Source: CAZAMI01 sp964627805 (GTDB lineage: Archaea > Thermoproteota > Thermoprotei_A > Sulfolobales > NBVN01). Taken from it: a stretch of DNA of 64,000 nt. The DNA lies in the NCBI GenBank assembly GCA_964627805.1, contig CAZVLA010000049.1:6926-70925 (forward strand), in the 5' to 3' direction. Shown piece after piece: positions 1-9,190 of this stretch. The position numbers and the translations under genes are program-made. Numbering within the stretch: the first letter of the stretch is position 1; every line of letters starts with the position of its first letter. The notes beneath the pieces are model-generated. The model was not told the DNA's origin. It made no database searches and was given only the letters and a program-made list of their open reading frames with translations.

Positions 1-643
1 CAGCTAACCTAAGTACTTTACCGTAATCAACACCAGCTAATACCTTAAGCCCCATCCTAAGGTAGTGCTCATACTCCTCACGCTCCTCAATAGTTACGCC
101 CCACTTGTCAAGATCCTCTAAACGCTCGAATAACTGAACAGCCATCTTACTTAAGTCACCGTAAGCCATTGGGTGCCTAACAACAGCTACCTTGATGGAC
201 CTCCTACTTAACTCCTCAACAACAGCCTTCGACACGGTCGACTTCCCAGCCCCCGTCCTAACGGCTGTAACGGCTATAACAGGCCTCATTGACTTTATGC
301 TCGTCTCCGTAGGTGATAGTAACCTAAATGACGCACCAGCAGCTAGTACTTCAGAAGCTATCCTACCTAAGACGTCATAGGTTATATCACTAAACGCTAA
401 TACTACCTCATCAACTCTTAACTCCTTAATCAATCTACCCAGCTCTTTATAGGGAACTATAGGTATTCCATCAGGATATAGACTACCTGCTAATTCAGGA
501 GGGTACCTACGTCTCTCAACACCCGGTATTTGCGTGAATGCAAATGCTACTACCTCATAATCCGGGTTATTCCTGAATACCACATTGAAGTTGTGGAAGT
601 CCCTACCTCCAGCCCCTATAATTAATACCCTCTTCCTTCTCAA
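1..643 (-). CDS. Cyclic 2,3-diphosphoglycerate synthetase-like P-loop GTPase (C-terminus outside window)
   Basis: Read on the minus strand from a TTG at 643; no stop is reached before the window edge, so the C-terminal part is missing. The N-terminus (LRRKRVLIIGAGGRDFHNF) has a Rossmann-like start, and about 130 residues in comes the P-loop TAVRTGAGKST, followed by VVRHPMAYGDL. This order is typical of the cPGS/GTPase family of thermophilic archaea. In methanogens and Thermoproteota such proteins make, or resemble enzymes that make, the thermoprotectant cyclic 2,3-bisphosphoglycerate; here only the family is supported. The start is short-leader or leaderless: an AT-rich box (ATTTAAACAATAAAT, about 690-705 on the plus strand) lies upstream. 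Confidence 0.75.
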   Translation of the reverse strand, partial: MRRKRVLIIGAGGRDFHNFNVVFRNNPDYEVVAFAFTQIPGVERRRYPPELAGSLYPDGIPIVPYKELGRLIKELRVDEVVLAFSDITYDVLGRIASEVLAAGASFRLLSPTETSIKSMRPVIAVTAVRTGAGKSTVSKAVVEELSRRSIKVAVVRHPMAYGDLSKMAVQLFERLEDLDKWGVTIEEREEYEHYLRMGLKVLAGVDYGKVLRLA

Positions 644-740
644 TAACTAACCCCTAAACTAATTATCGTACAGAATAAAAAATATTCATTTAAACAATAA
701 ATAATATTCAGTCCAGTAATTAAGCTACTCTTTAATTTAA

Positions 741-1685
741 TTACGTAAGAATAACTGCTTCAGGTTCCCTAATCATTATTTCCTTAGCCAACCTTGCAGC
801 TTCTAAGGCGTCACGCAGGGTTGGTGCATCATTAACTCCCCTACCCCTAATCCTCATTAGGAACACCCTTAGCTCACTAATTAGTGGCTCCTCACCCTCA
901 GCTACTCTAGTTACTTCAGCATCAACACCCTTAATTACTACCCTCCTCTTAACTAAGTCGGCTCTCACGTAGGCATTATTGAATGAAGCAACTACCTCCC
1001 TTACCTTTATGGGTAATTCACCGTCAGTTATGTAAGTAACTAAGGTCTTACCGAACGTTACTGTAGCGTAAATTGTTTGAGTAGTTCCGTTATCCGTTTC
1101 TAACACATAAACAGACCTAATTCTCCAGTTCCTCTTACCTATCAAATAGAATGTGAGGTCTATATCGTGGATCGTCAAGTCAAATACTATCGGGTACTTC
1201 CTCATCCATGGAGGTCTTCTAGAGAGTCTCTTAAATATCATGTATTTAGGTACTCCGTAACTCTTAACTAACTCCCTCAACTCCCTAACGGTGGGGTCGA
1301 ACCTAACTATGAATCCAGGCTGAGTAACAACGCCATAGACCCTACTTAACTTAATTAGCTCCTCAATATCGCTTGGCTCCAACGATACTGGCTTCTCGAT
1401 GAACGCATTAATCCCGTGAGTGATTAGGTACTTAGCAACAGAAGCTAACTTATCAGCAGGTACGGCAATAGCTACCGCCTCAACACCCCTCGAAGGTAGG
1501 TCCTCGAAACCCGTTAAGTACTCCGGAATGCTGTACTCCTCAGCTACCTCCCTAGCTCTAGCTTCATTAACATCAACAACAGCCACTAACTTAACTAACC
1601 CATCAGATTCAAGCTTCTTTAAAGCCCTAACTATGTTACGTCCCCACCTACCAACACCAACAACAGCAGCAGTAACTCTACCCAA
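741..1685 (-). CDS. Gfo/Idh/MocA-family NAD(P)-dependent oxidoreductase
   Basis: 314 aa, TTG start. The N-terminal Rossmann fold has the dinucleotide motif GVGRWGRN (residues 10-17). The family signature EKPVS follows at about 118-122, with the catalytic-type His in a later LTIHDIDLT segment. Family members oxidise or reduce sugars, inositols or related cyclic polyols. The substrate is not readable from sequence; archaeal relatives often sit in sugar-nucleotide pathways. It stands alone, separated from the upstream tatD gene by about 115 bp that carry a box C/D RNA, so it is probably expressed with or just after tatD. Length is normal for a short member of the family. Confidence 0.88.
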   Translation of the reverse strand: MGRVTAAVVGVGRWGRNIVRALKKLESDGLVKLVAVVDVNEARAREVAEEYSIPEYLTGFEDLPSRGVEAVAIAVPADKLASVAKYLITHGINAFIEKPVSLEPSDIEELIKLSRVYGVVTQPGFIVRFDPTVRELRELVKSYGVPKYMIFKRLSRRPPWMRKYPIVFDLTIHDIDLTFYLIGKRNWRIRSVYVLETDNGTTQTIYATVTFGKTLVTYITDGELPIKVREVVASFNNAYVRADLVKRRVVIKGVDAEVTRVAEGEEPLISELRVFLMRIRGRGVNDAPTLRDALEAARLAKEIMIREPEAVILT

Positions 1686-1743
1686 TACCCAGCACCACGT
1701 GTTTAAGAAGGTTGGACTTATTAGTGTTAAGTTTCGGTAAAGA

Positions 1744-1798
1744 ATTCAGACCCTGCGTGGTTCATCAATAGCCTCAGCAACCAGGTTACTCATCACCG
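1744..1798 (-). ncRNA. Box C/D guide sRNA
   Basis: On the minus strand the elements occur in exact order: C box GTGATGA (1796-1790), a 12-nt guide (1789-1778), D' box CTGA (1777-1774), 5-nt spacer, C' box TTGATGA (1768-1762), a 12-nt guide (1761-1750), D box CTGA (1749-1746). All four boxes match consensus and both guides are the canonical archaeal 12 nt. By the D+5 rule the D guide would direct 2'-O-methylation of a U and the D' guide of a C. The RNA begins 4-6 bases after the tatD stop, so it may be processed from the tatD transcript. Target RNAs were not identified. Confidence 0.9.
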
Positions 1799-1801
1799 AA
1801 A

Positions 1802-2542
1802 TTAACCTACCCCTAGCTCCCTTAATAACCTCCTAAAGTTACTACTTACTACCTCCTCAACCTCCTCAGGCTTCATTCCTTTAAGCTCAGCTATCAACCT
1901 TATAGTACCTGGTATTAAGTTAGGTCCTAACTTAAGTCCCCTATAGTTGTAAGGACCATCTGACTCAGTGAGGATTATCTCAAGAGGGGCTACCCTAGCT
2001 ATTTCCCTCATCTTCTTCTGTATCCTAATAGCTGCATTAATACCTACGAAGTAACCTAGGGACTCTATCTCCTTAAGTAATTCCTTAGGTCCTGTGTACC
2101 AGTGTATTATAGCTACCTTAACGTCATTCCTCGATAACTCCCTCACAACTTCACTCCATGCACCAGCTGCATGTACGTTCACTCCCTTACCCTCTTCTGA
2201 AGCATACTTAAGGAATACCCTAAACACTTCTAACTGCTTATTGAAGGTATTTGGTACGAACTTCTTATCAAGTCCTACTTCACCAAGTATAGGTACCTTA
2301 TTACCTAATTCATTAACTAGCTTCGTAGCTGACTCAATTGATTGCTTACTACCTACTTCCCACGGGTGTATACCTACTGCAGGTACTATGTTAGGGCATG
2401 CCCTACATAACTTAATGGTCTTAACTGACGAGTTGTAGTCGTCCGATACAGCAATCAATGCTAGGTTAGAACTACCACAGTAACTACTAATTACCTCATT
2501 ACCATACTCATGGGCATGTACGTGAGCATCCACTAACATCAC
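1802..2542 (-). CDS. TatD-family metal-dependent hydrolase
   Basis: 246 aa amidohydrolase-superfamily protein. The N-terminal metal motif DAHVHAHE (residues 5-12) matches the D-x-H-x-H of TatD proteins. GIHPWEV (about 57-63), a GEVGLDKK segment (about 87-94), NVHAAGAW (about 121-128), IIHWY (about 145) and TESDGPY (about 191-197) follow, giving the usual set of His/Glu/Asp metal ligands in a TIM barrel. TatD enzymes are Mg-dependent 3'-5' exonucleases/endonucleases or related deoxyribonucleases; the precise archaeal role is open. Start GTG at 2542, with ATG as the second codon. The gene starts 16 bp after nucS ends, so the two probably form an operon. Confidence 0.88.
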   Translation of the reverse strand: MMLVDAHVHAHEYGNEVISSYCGSSNLALIAVSDDYNSSVKTIKLCRACPNIVPAVGIHPWEVGSKQSIESATKLVNELGNKVPILGEVGLDKKFVPNTFNKQLEVFRVFLKYASEEGKGVNVHAAGAWSEVVRELSRNDVKVAIIHWYTGPKELLKEIESLGYFVGINAAIRIQKKMREIARVAPLEIILTESDGPYNYRGLKLGPNLIPGTIRLIAELKGMKPEEVEEVVSSNFRRLLRELGVG

Positions 2543-2558
2543 ACTAACCAGCAGTGAA

Positions 2559-3248
2559 TTACTTAGTAGTACTTAAAGGTTCTACCTTAACATGCCTTAA
2601 GCCGAACTCATGAAGTAACTTCATAGCCTGCGGTGTTACCTTAGGTGACGCTAGTACACCCTCAACCTTAACCCCTAAAGACCTATAGTAATTAACGTAC
2701 CTCCTTAGTTGATGGACCGCATCAACGTCAGCTACTGACCTCTTAGCCTCAACAATTATTAAGGTACCGTCACGCCTCCTAAGTATTAAATCTACCCTAC
2801 CATGCGGTGTACTCACTTCCCTAGACACTAACTCAGTACCTTCCTCAATAATTGACGGGTTACTAGCTATCCTATCAACTATGTCCTTCTCAGCACCTAG
2901 TAAAATGAATCTAGCAGTTGTTAGTCTAGTAACTAGTAAGTACATCGGCGGTTCTATCACTACCCTTAATTCCTCATGTGGTTTAGACCTAATAGCTAAT
3001 AACTCAACGTAATTACCTCCTTCCCTAACGATTATGTGGGACTTAGGTTGCCAATTAATAGGTTCCCTACCCTTACCCTCATGAATTAATACCGTACCGT
3101 CCTCCTTAATAATTAATAACCTCCACGCCTTACCAGCCTTACTAGCAGCTCTTCCTCGGTAGTCGATACTGCAGTTAATCAGCGCTACTATGGTAGCTAC
3201 CTTAAAATACCTCCTAACTATTGAGGTAAACTCACTTGAGTCAACCAC
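2559..3248 (-). CDS. nucS: Mismatch-specific endonuclease NucS (EndoMS)
   Basis: 229 aa, the usual length for archaeal NucS. The N-terminal dimerisation domain contains the conserved CSIDYRGRA segment (residues 26-34). The C-terminal RecB-like nuclease domain shows the active site: D153 (GRVDLILRR), E167 and K169 (IIVEAK) and Q180 (VHQLRRYV). In archaea and actinobacteria NucS cuts both strands at mismatched bases and acts with PCNA. Start is GTG. The gene lies 10 bp after a DHH phosphoesterase gene and 16 bp before tatD, giving a three-gene nuclease operon (DHH, nucS, tatD). Confidence 0.93.
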   Translation of the reverse strand: MVDSSEFTSIVRRYFKVATIVALINCSIDYRGRAASKAGKAWRLLIIKEDGTVLIHEGKGREPINWQPKSHIIVREGGNYVELLAIRSKPHEELRVVIEPPMYLLVTRLTTARFILLGAEKDIVDRIASNPSIIEEGTELVSREVSTPHGRVDLILRRRDGTLIIVEAKRSVADVDAVHQLRRYVNYYRSLGVKVEGVLASPKVTPQAMKLLHEFGLRHVKVEPLSTTK

Positions 3249-3258
3249 CCCGCTAAAC

Positions 3259-4227
3259 TCAAGCCTTTCTAGGGACGTTCTTAATCACCTCAACAACTAA
3301 GCGAACAGCATCACTTAATGGTAGATTAGGTAAGGTAGTCGATGCTGCCTCAGCGTGACCACCGAACTTACCCTTAAGGGCTTCAGCTAATGCCTTACAT
3401 ATTCTGTAGGCCCTATCAGTTACTGACCTAACAGTAACTACGGCCTTACGCTCCTCCTTCCTAATCAGTATTACGTCTTTCCTACACATTTTAGAGAATT
3501 CAGTAGCTGCTATACCTAGTAAGCCAGCGTATATACGTGACTCAGGTAGGTCTAGAGCAACTACCTTAGCACCTGAAATCTCTATAGCTCTCTCACCCAT
3601 TATCTTCAGTAACCTCTTAAGGAGGAACTTAGCTACTTTAGCCCTCCTAAGAACCTCTTGATCACTACTTAAGTCCTTACCATTAAGCATTAAATTAACT
3701 AAGTACCTCATATACTCTAAATCGCCTGGATCCCTAGCTATTGATAACTTAATTAAGTCGGCTACGTTAGCTACGTCCGGGTTCCTAGTTTCGTTGCCTT
3801 CACAGACATCAGCTACCTCGACTAGGAAGTTCTCGTAGGGGTTCATGAATGGGTTTAAGGCGTCTTTAATTAAGTGGGGTGTTGAGGGTGCTTTACTCCA
3901 AACAACCTTAACGTCTAACTTGCTTAACTTATCTATGTAGTCTTTGGAGCTCATGTGATGGTCAATAACTACTATTCGGTTAGCCCTACTCCTCAGCTTA
4001 GTTATGAATTCACTTAATTCACTACTTACTGCTAAATCAAGGAAAACAACTTCACCTAACTCATTACTTAATTTTCTAGCATCTATGTGAGCTCTCCAGG
4101 GTTGCGTGAATACCATGTCTATATGTCCGGGGTAGTAATCCATCATGTAGTGCTTTATGTAGATAAATGCAGATATGACTCCATCGCAGTCACCATGGCA
4201 AACAACTCCATGCCTCATACGCAACAC
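3259..4227 (-). CDS. DHH-family phosphoesterase (RecJ-like, DHHA1 C-terminus)
   Basis: 322 aa. DHH motifs are intact: HGDCDG (residues 11-16), the Asp of VFLDLAVSS (64), and VVIDHH (86-91). Near the C-terminus KFGGHAEAAS is the DHHA1 substrate-binding GGH motif. These predict an Mn/Mg-dependent phosphoesterase acting on single-stranded nucleic acid, oligonucleotides or cyclic dinucleotides; the family includes archaeal RecJ/GAN-like exonucleases and NrnA-type enzymes. The open frame begins with GTG at 4227, but ATG at 4218 (MRHGVVCHGD) is an equally good start. It heads the operon with nucS and tatD and is divergent from taw1. A degenerate relative appears at 8285. Confidence 0.88.
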   Translation of the reverse strand: MLRMRHGVVCHGDCDGVISAFIYIKHYMMDYYPGHIDMVFTQPWRAHIDARKLSNELGEVVFLDLAVSSELSEFITKLRSRANRIVVIDHHMSSKDYIDKLSKLDVKVVWSKAPSTPHLIKDALNPFMNPYENFLVEVADVCEGNETRNPDVANVADLIKLSIARDPGDLEYMRYLVNLMLNGKDLSSDQEVLRRAKVAKFLLKRLLKIMGERAIEISGAKVVALDLPESRIYAGLLGIAATEFSKMCRKDVILIRKEERKAVVTVRSVTDRAYRICKALAEALKGKFGGHAEAASTTLPNLPLSDAVRLVVEVIKNVPRKA

Positions 4228-4272
4228 TCAACACTTATGTATTAACGCAGATTATAAAACTGGTATAGAGTA

Positions 4273-5340
4273 GTGAATGCTGGTGAGTACTTGAGTAAGT
4301 ACGTAGACCCACTAACTCAAGCATATGGGAGATTACGTAAGCAGAAGTACCACCTAATAGGTGCTCACTCAGCAGTTAAGAAGTGTCTATGGGTCCATAA
4401 CGCACTAACACAGCGTAGGTTCTGCTATAAGTGTAAGTTCTACGGCATAGAATCCCATAGATGTATTCAATTCAGTCCCTCAGTACTTTGGTGTTGGAAC
4501 TCGTGCTTACACTGCTGGAGGGTAAGGCCGGAGGAGATGGGGCTTAAGTACGAAGGATTACCTGAACTGCCGTACATTGATGACCCTGAATTCATTGCTG
4601 AAATGGCTGTACTAGAGCATAGGAGGACCGTTAGTGGGTATAGGGGTAGGGCATCGGAGGATATGTGGAGGGAGGCCATGGATCCTAAGCACGTAGCTAT
4701 ATCACTAACTGGTGAAGCTACTCTATACCCTAGGTTAGGTGAGTTAATTGAGGTATTCCATAGTAAGGGATTAACCACATTCCTAGTAACTAGAGGTGTA
4801 AGACCTGAGGTACTCTCTTCGCTCGAGACTGAACCCTCGCAACTCTACATATCCTTAGAGTCATGGAATGAAGAGATGTATAGGAGATTTAATAGGCCAC
4901 TAGTTAGTGATGGGTGGCGTAGAACCTTAGAATCGATTAAGTTAATAAGGTCATTTAAGTGCCCAACCGTAGTTAGGGTCACAGTCGTTAAGGGCTTCAA
5001 CATGAGTGATAAGGATGCTAAGGGATTTGCTAAGGTACTTGAGTTAGGTGAGCCAATGTTTATTGAGGTTAAGGCATACATGCACGTAGGAGGTTCCATA
5101 GAGAGGTTGAGTAGGTCATGTATGCCTACATTCACTGAGGTCATGGAGTTCGCTAGGAAGTTAGCTAATGAATTAAGTTATAGAGTAGCTTCGTACTCAA
5201 TACCATCTAGAGTAGCACTACTAACTAAACTAAAAGCCCCTACTTTCAGGCATGGTAAGGGATGCCCGAGAGGATGGGAGGAGAGGGAAGTGGGTGATGA
5301 GTATTCAGGAGAGTACGGGTGTGTTGAGGAGGTTATTTAA
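4273..5340 (+). CDS. taw1: tRNA 4-demethylwyosine synthase (radical SAM, TYW1/Taw1)
   Basis: 355 aa. The radical-SAM cluster is CWNSCLHC (C74, C78, C81). Upstream cysteines C38, C51, C54 and C64 fit the second iron-sulfur cluster found in Taw1. ISLTGEATLYPRL and FLVTRG are recognised TYW1 segments. The enzyme condenses N1-methylguanosine-37 of tRNA-Phe with pyruvate to form the tricyclic imidazopurine of wyosine derivatives. A TATA box (TTATAAAA, 4252-4259) lies 13 bp upstream of the GTG; by the usual ~25-bp spacing, transcription could begin just inside the frame, making TTG 4291 an alternative start. It ends 4 bases into the converging pmbA-like gene. Confidence 0.93.
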   Translation: MNAGEYLSKYVDPLTQAYGRLRKQKYHLIGAHSAVKKCLWVHNALTQRRFCYKCKFYGIESHRCIQFSPSVLWCWNSCLHCWRVRPEEMGLKYEGLPELPYIDDPEFIAEMAVLEHRRTVSGYRGRASEDMWREAMDPKHVAISLTGEATLYPRLGELIEVFHSKGLTTFLVTRGVRPEVLSSLETEPSQLYISLESWNEEMYRRFNRPLVSDGWRRTLESIKLIRSFKCPTVVRVTVVKGFNMSDKDAKGFAKVLELGEPMFIEVKAYMHVGGSIERLSRSCMPTFTEVMEFARKLANELSYRVASYSIPSRVALLTKLKAPTFRHGKGCPRGWEEREVGDEYSGEYGCVEEVI

Positions 5341-6674
5341 GCAAAAGGTTTAGTTATGCCTACATTACGTACTAATGCGTATGGTAATCTAGAAGGTACC
5401 TCCACTTCCCACCACTTAATTAAGTACTGATCCTTACCTAGGGCCTGCACATTACTTAGTAAGTTGGGGAAGGTATCTGATATCCTAACCCTCCTAACCC
5501 TCGCTCTTAATTCACCATTCTCAACTAGGAATAGGGCATCCCTAGTAACGCTTGAGAAGCTACCCTCAACGTAGTTCTGTAGTCTAGTGTACCAGTTATT
5601 AGTGATTAGTAAGCCCTTCTTAACTTCCTTAATGAGTTCATCGAGCCCGTAATCACCCTTAACTACCTCTAGGTTCCAGGGCCTAGGCATTACCCAGCCA
5701 GCATTACCCGTACTCTTAACACCTAATTTACCGGCTGTCTTGCTATTATGTAATAAGTTCTTGAAGATCCCCTTACCTATTATCTCCTTATCGAATGTCT
5801 CGATACCTTCATCATCGAATTCCGCAGATCCTGCTAGCTCAGTATCCTTAGGCTTATCTATCAGTGTCAGTACTTCAGAAGCTATCTTCTCTCCAGGTTT
5901 TCTCCTCATGAATATTGAGAACCCCATCATTACGTAGAGAGCCGAAGCCATCATACCCACGTAGCTCATGAGGTTACCGAGTACTAAAGGAGATAATACT
6001 ACATCGTACCTACCTGGCTCAATGTCGGTGACCTTACCGCTACATTCACTAGCGTACCTACCTGCTAACTTACCTACTCGCTTTAACTCCTCAATCCTTA
6101 AGTACCTACTACCGTATGCCCAGTGACCGCTATCTTCACCCTTGAATGCTCTTAAATAGGCCATCACTTCACTACCCTCCTTATATCCCTCAAAACCCTT
6201 TGAAGTAACTAATGCGTATTTACTAACTTCTAAGTGGAGCGTACCAGCAACTCTCTCAGCTCCCTCCCTAAATGCCTCCTCAATCATTACGTTAGTAGGT
6301 TCTAATGGGTCTTCCATGTACTTAATTACGGTACTGTCGACAAGTACATCATCTATACCTGACCTACTAGGTTCTGGTAAGGGTGCGTAGAGTTCAGATT
6401 CTTTCATCATTCCTACATAATCCTTAACGCGCTTAGCAACCTTAATAACGTCCTCAATCTTACTTAAGTTTATCCCTAACTCAAACACTCTCTTGTCCTT
6501 ACTTAAGTATATGACTGCGGTATGCTCCCTCCATGACTGTACGACACTGGGTTCGGAGTTCCATAATTTAACCATTACTGCATCACGTGAAGTTAGTTTA
6601 ATAGCTACGTCATTAAATTCCTTCATTAATTCATTTAGTGCCTTGGAAGCCTCACTCAATAATCTTTCCTTCAA
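5337..6674 (-). CDS. TldD/PmbA-family protease subunit (PmbA/TldE-like)
   Basis: 445 aa, TTG start overlapping the end of the tldD-like gene by 4 bp, so translation is probably coupled. It has the TldD/PmbA fold (DVVLSPLVLGNLMSY; TGNAGWVMPRPWNLEV; LLITNNWYTRLQNYVEG) but lacks the HExxxH metal motif that its partner has. This is the pattern of the TldE (PmbA) half of the heterodimeric zinc protease, in which TldD provides catalysis. In bacteria the pair trims modified peptides and degrades antitoxins; the archaeal substrate is unknown. The end overlaps converging taw1 by 4 bp. Confidence 0.9.
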   Translation of the reverse strand: MKERLLSEASKALNELMKEFNDVAIKLTSRDAVMVKLWNSEPSVVQSWREHTAVIYLSKDKRVFELGINLSKIEDVIKVAKRVKDYVGMMKESELYAPLPEPSRSGIDDVLVDSTVIKYMEDPLEPTNVMIEEAFREGAERVAGTLHLEVSKYALVTSKGFEGYKEGSEVMAYLRAFKGEDSGHWAYGSRYLRIEELKRVGKLAGRYASECSGKVTDIEPGRYDVVLSPLVLGNLMSYVGMMASALYVMMGFSIFMRRKPGEKIASEVLTLIDKPKDTELAGSAEFDDEGIETFDKEIIGKGIFKNLLHNSKTAGKLGVKSTGNAGWVMPRPWNLEVVKGDYGLDELIKEVKKGLLITNNWYTRLQNYVEGSFSSVTRDALFLVENGELRARVRRVRISDTFPNLLSNVQALGKDQYLIKWWEVEVPSRLPYALVRNVGITKPFA

Positions 6675-8116
6675 CCCGACCTCACCCCTAATCTAATTTT
6701 GGAGACACGAACATTAGGACCTCCAAACCAAACAGGTACTCCCTGAGCAGGTTCTCCCTTACCGCAAGTACCTGGGTAGAACCTAAGGTTCTTATCAGCT
6801 CCTACGACCCTACTGTAGAAGCCTTTAGTAGTTACTTCAAGTACTGGATTTCTAATGGGTTTATCCTCCCTAACCTCCCCATCCTCTATGATGTAGGCCT
6901 CCAGACCTACGTACCTTTGGTTCCACCTAACGTCATCTATGTTCCACTCCATGTAGCTCTTAATGTAGACCCCTAACTTGATTCCCTCAAGTAGCTCATC
7001 AAAATTCATATCACCTGGTTTGAAGTATGTGTTACTCATCCTTATGATGGGTTCTGAAGCGTAGGTCATTGATCTAGCGGAGCCGTTACTGTATGTACCG
7101 AATAACTTAGCTGTATGCCTGTTATGTAGGGGTTCGTTGATCAAGCCCTTGAGGTATAGGTACCTAGGTCTCGCAGGTACTCCCTCATCATCGTATAGGT
7201 AGTATCCGTAACTACCAGGTATGGTGGGGTCCTCAACTATGGTTACGTACTCGCTACCTATCCTATACTTACCTATCATGTCAGGCTTAACGAAGGACTC
7301 ACCAGCTTGAGCTGCTTCCCTACCTAATATTCTGTCAGCTTCCATGGGATGACCTGCTGACTCATGAACCAGTAACGCCACTACTTCAGGACCCACGACT
7401 ACATCAATCACGTCCTTAGGTGGTTCCCTACCTCTAATTAATACATTCTCAAGCCTCCTAGCTTCGCTACTTAGCTCCTCATCGATCCTCCACTCACGGA
7501 TTAATTCAGAACCGCCCGATGCTCCGTAGGATATGAATCTCTGCAGCGTTCCCTTACCGCTCGCTAATACGTAATTAATTACTATAGCTACCCTAGGTAC
7601 CCTAGAGTATATTAATGCTCCATCACTATTTATCACTAACTTCTCTTGATGATGCTCGAGGAAGCCGAAGGTGGTTACCGCCACTTTAGTTTCCTTAACT
7701 GAGTTACAGAGTAGTTTATGTAGCTCAACACCTAACTTAACCCTATCCTCAATACTGAAGTCCTCGATACTATGTTTAGGGACTACCTCATACCTAGCCC
7801 TACCTAACTTCTCATCGCTAAACTCAATAGGCTCCTTTCTCAACCTAGCCAGTGCCCTAGCTCTGAAAACAGCTAATTCAGTAGTTTTAAGGAGTTCTGC
7901 CTCATTAAGTACGTTAGTCGCTGCGAAACCTAATGAACCATTAACTAATACCCTAATCCCTATACCCTTGAAGAATACCTCATCGGTCCCTATGACAGCC
8001 CCATTCCTTAAGGTTATACTTCTCTGGACATCCGCTTGGTACCTAGCTTCAGCGTATGTAGCTCCTAACTCAATAGCTCTATCGACGGCCTTAGTAAGGA
8101 GTGATTCATCAATCAT
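6671..8116 (-). CDS. tldD: TldD-family metalloprotease catalytic subunit
   Basis: 481 aa, ATG start. The zinc motif HESAGH occurs at about residue 258, followed by PMEADRILGREAAQAGESF. A Cys-bearing segment near the C-terminus (PGTCGKGEPAQGVPVWFGG) completes the typical TldD site. TldD and TldE form a heterodimer enclosing the active site, cutting unfolded peptides. It is the first gene of the pair; the second overlaps it by 4 bp. The 168 bp upstream is shared with the divergent gene at 8285 and probably carries both promoters. Confidence 0.93.
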   Translation of the reverse strand: MIDESLLTKAVDRAIELGATYAEARYQADVQRSITLRNGAVIGTDEVFFKGIGIRVLVNGSLGFAATNVLNEAELLKTTELAVFRARALARLRKEPIEFSDEKLGRARYEVVPKHSIEDFSIEDRVKLGVELHKLLCNSVKETKVAVTTFGFLEHHQEKLVINSDGALIYSRVPRVAIVINYVLASGKGTLQRFISYGASGGSELIREWRIDEELSSEARRLENVLIRGREPPKDVIDVVVGPEVVALLVHESAGHPMEADRILGREAAQAGESFVKPDMIGKYRIGSEYVTIVEDPTIPGSYGYYLYDDEGVPARPRYLYLKGLINEPLHNRHTAKLFGTYSNGSARSMTYASEPIIRMSNTYFKPGDMNFDELLEGIKLGVYIKSYMEWNIDDVRWNQRYVGLEAYIIEDGEVREDKPIRNPVLEVTTKGFYSRVVGADKNLRFYPGTCGKGEPAQGVPVWFGGPNVRVSKIRLGVRSG

Positions 8117-8284
8117 TTAGGTACCCAAGTAGTAGAGTTTAACTTAGGAAATTAAAGTGCTTTAGTTAAGCATGACTTACTAACTAGCCTAATTAGTCAA
8201 TTATGCTAGAGCTATGAATTAATCACGCACCTAAAGAACACTAATCAATTTATTCTTTACCTGCAACTTATTATCGGTGAGTAA

Positions 8285-9190
8285 GTGCTTCCAGATTACT
8301 TAGTAGAGAGGCCCGTGATTCTGTGCATACCCAACCTCGATAGCGTAGTTGCTTCAGCATTGATTATTAAGGAGTTCGAGGATGTAGGTATCGCATCAAC
8401 CGTGCATATAGTTGATAGTGACGTACTTAGGAAGGTAGCAGCTACCGACACGTACGTACTAGTAGGTATAGGAATACCACCACCGCCTAGAGTACTAGGG
8501 GATGTGCTTTCGCTCGTCATTAGTGAGGACGGGGGATCATCATACCTAGTAGGAAGCGACGGCAGTGTTAAGGTTCTTGAGGTAGTTAAGCCACCTCCAA
8601 GTAGTTACGTGAGGTTCGTATCCCAAGTACTTAAGTTAGGTAGGCACGTAAGTGAACCGTTAATAATGATTATTGAAGGTTCATCACCTAACTTAAGTAG
8701 TGAGAGGGTAATTAAAGCGTCATTAGCTATGTACAGGGATGTTAAGGCACTATATTCGGTAGTTAATTACGTAGTTAGTAATGACGTCACGTCCTTAAGG
8801 ATGTTGATTGAAGAGTACGCTGAGATGTATGAATCCGAGGAGGCTAGGTACGTGGCTGAAATTGATGGTAGGTCAATTAAGTTAGGTAATTACGTACTTA
8901 CGTACTATGACACATTCAGTAAAGAGAGGGCATATATTAATGAAGTAGTTGAGAAGTACGTAACCTCCGGTGTAGGTACGATACTTGTTGGTTGTAGGGG
9001 AGGCTTAGCTATTAAGCTTGAATTAGTCAATATTGATAGGAAGGATGTGGAGGGCATCATTAACTTATTTAGAGGCTTAATTAGTGAGTCCGCGGTAATT
9101 AATGACGTTATTAGGTTATACCTAAAGTATCCGTACCCCCAAGCACAGGACGTTATTAAGGGATTAATGAGTTACTTTAGGGAGTCTTAA
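8285..9190 (+). CDS. Degenerate DHH-phosphoesterase-like protein (possible Cdc45/RecJ-like, inactive)
   Basis: 301 aa, not securely recognised. By eye the N-terminal 90 residues follow the DHH fold seen at 3259-4227 but without its ligands. CIPNLDSVVASALI (14-27) matches CHGDCDGVISAFI. VLVGIGIPP (58-66) sits where the Asp strand should be. LVISEDGGSS (77-86) aligns with VVIDHHMSS, so DHH has become SED/EDG. A catalytically dead RecJ-like protein would fit the Cdc45-like partner of GINS and MCM in crenarchaeal replisomes, but this is inference from a hand alignment. The start codon is CTG/TTG-type near 8285 after a TATA-like TTTATTCTTT (8249-8258). Its 3' end overlaps the converging YkgJ-type gene by 14 bp. 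Confidence 0.45.
   Translation: MLPDYLVERPVILCIPNLDSVVASALIIKEFEDVGIASTVHIVDSDVLRKVAATDTYVLVGIGIPPPPRVLGDVLSLVISEDGGSSYLVGSDGSVKVLEVVKPPPSSYVRFVSQVLKLGRHVSEPLIMIIEGSSPNLSSERVIKASLAMYRDVKALYSVVNYVVSNDVTSLRMLIEEYAEMYESEEARYVAEIDGRSIKLGNYVLTYYDTFSKERAYINEVVEKYVTSGVGTILVGCRGGLAIKLELVNIDRKDVEGIINLFRGLISESAVINDVIRLYLKYPYPQAQDVIKGLMSYFRES

Noticed and set aside
4467..4778. Long antisense frames inside taw1 and other genes
   Set aside because: They are mirror frames of real genes, with Ser/Leu-rich composition, no starts near promoters and no motifs.
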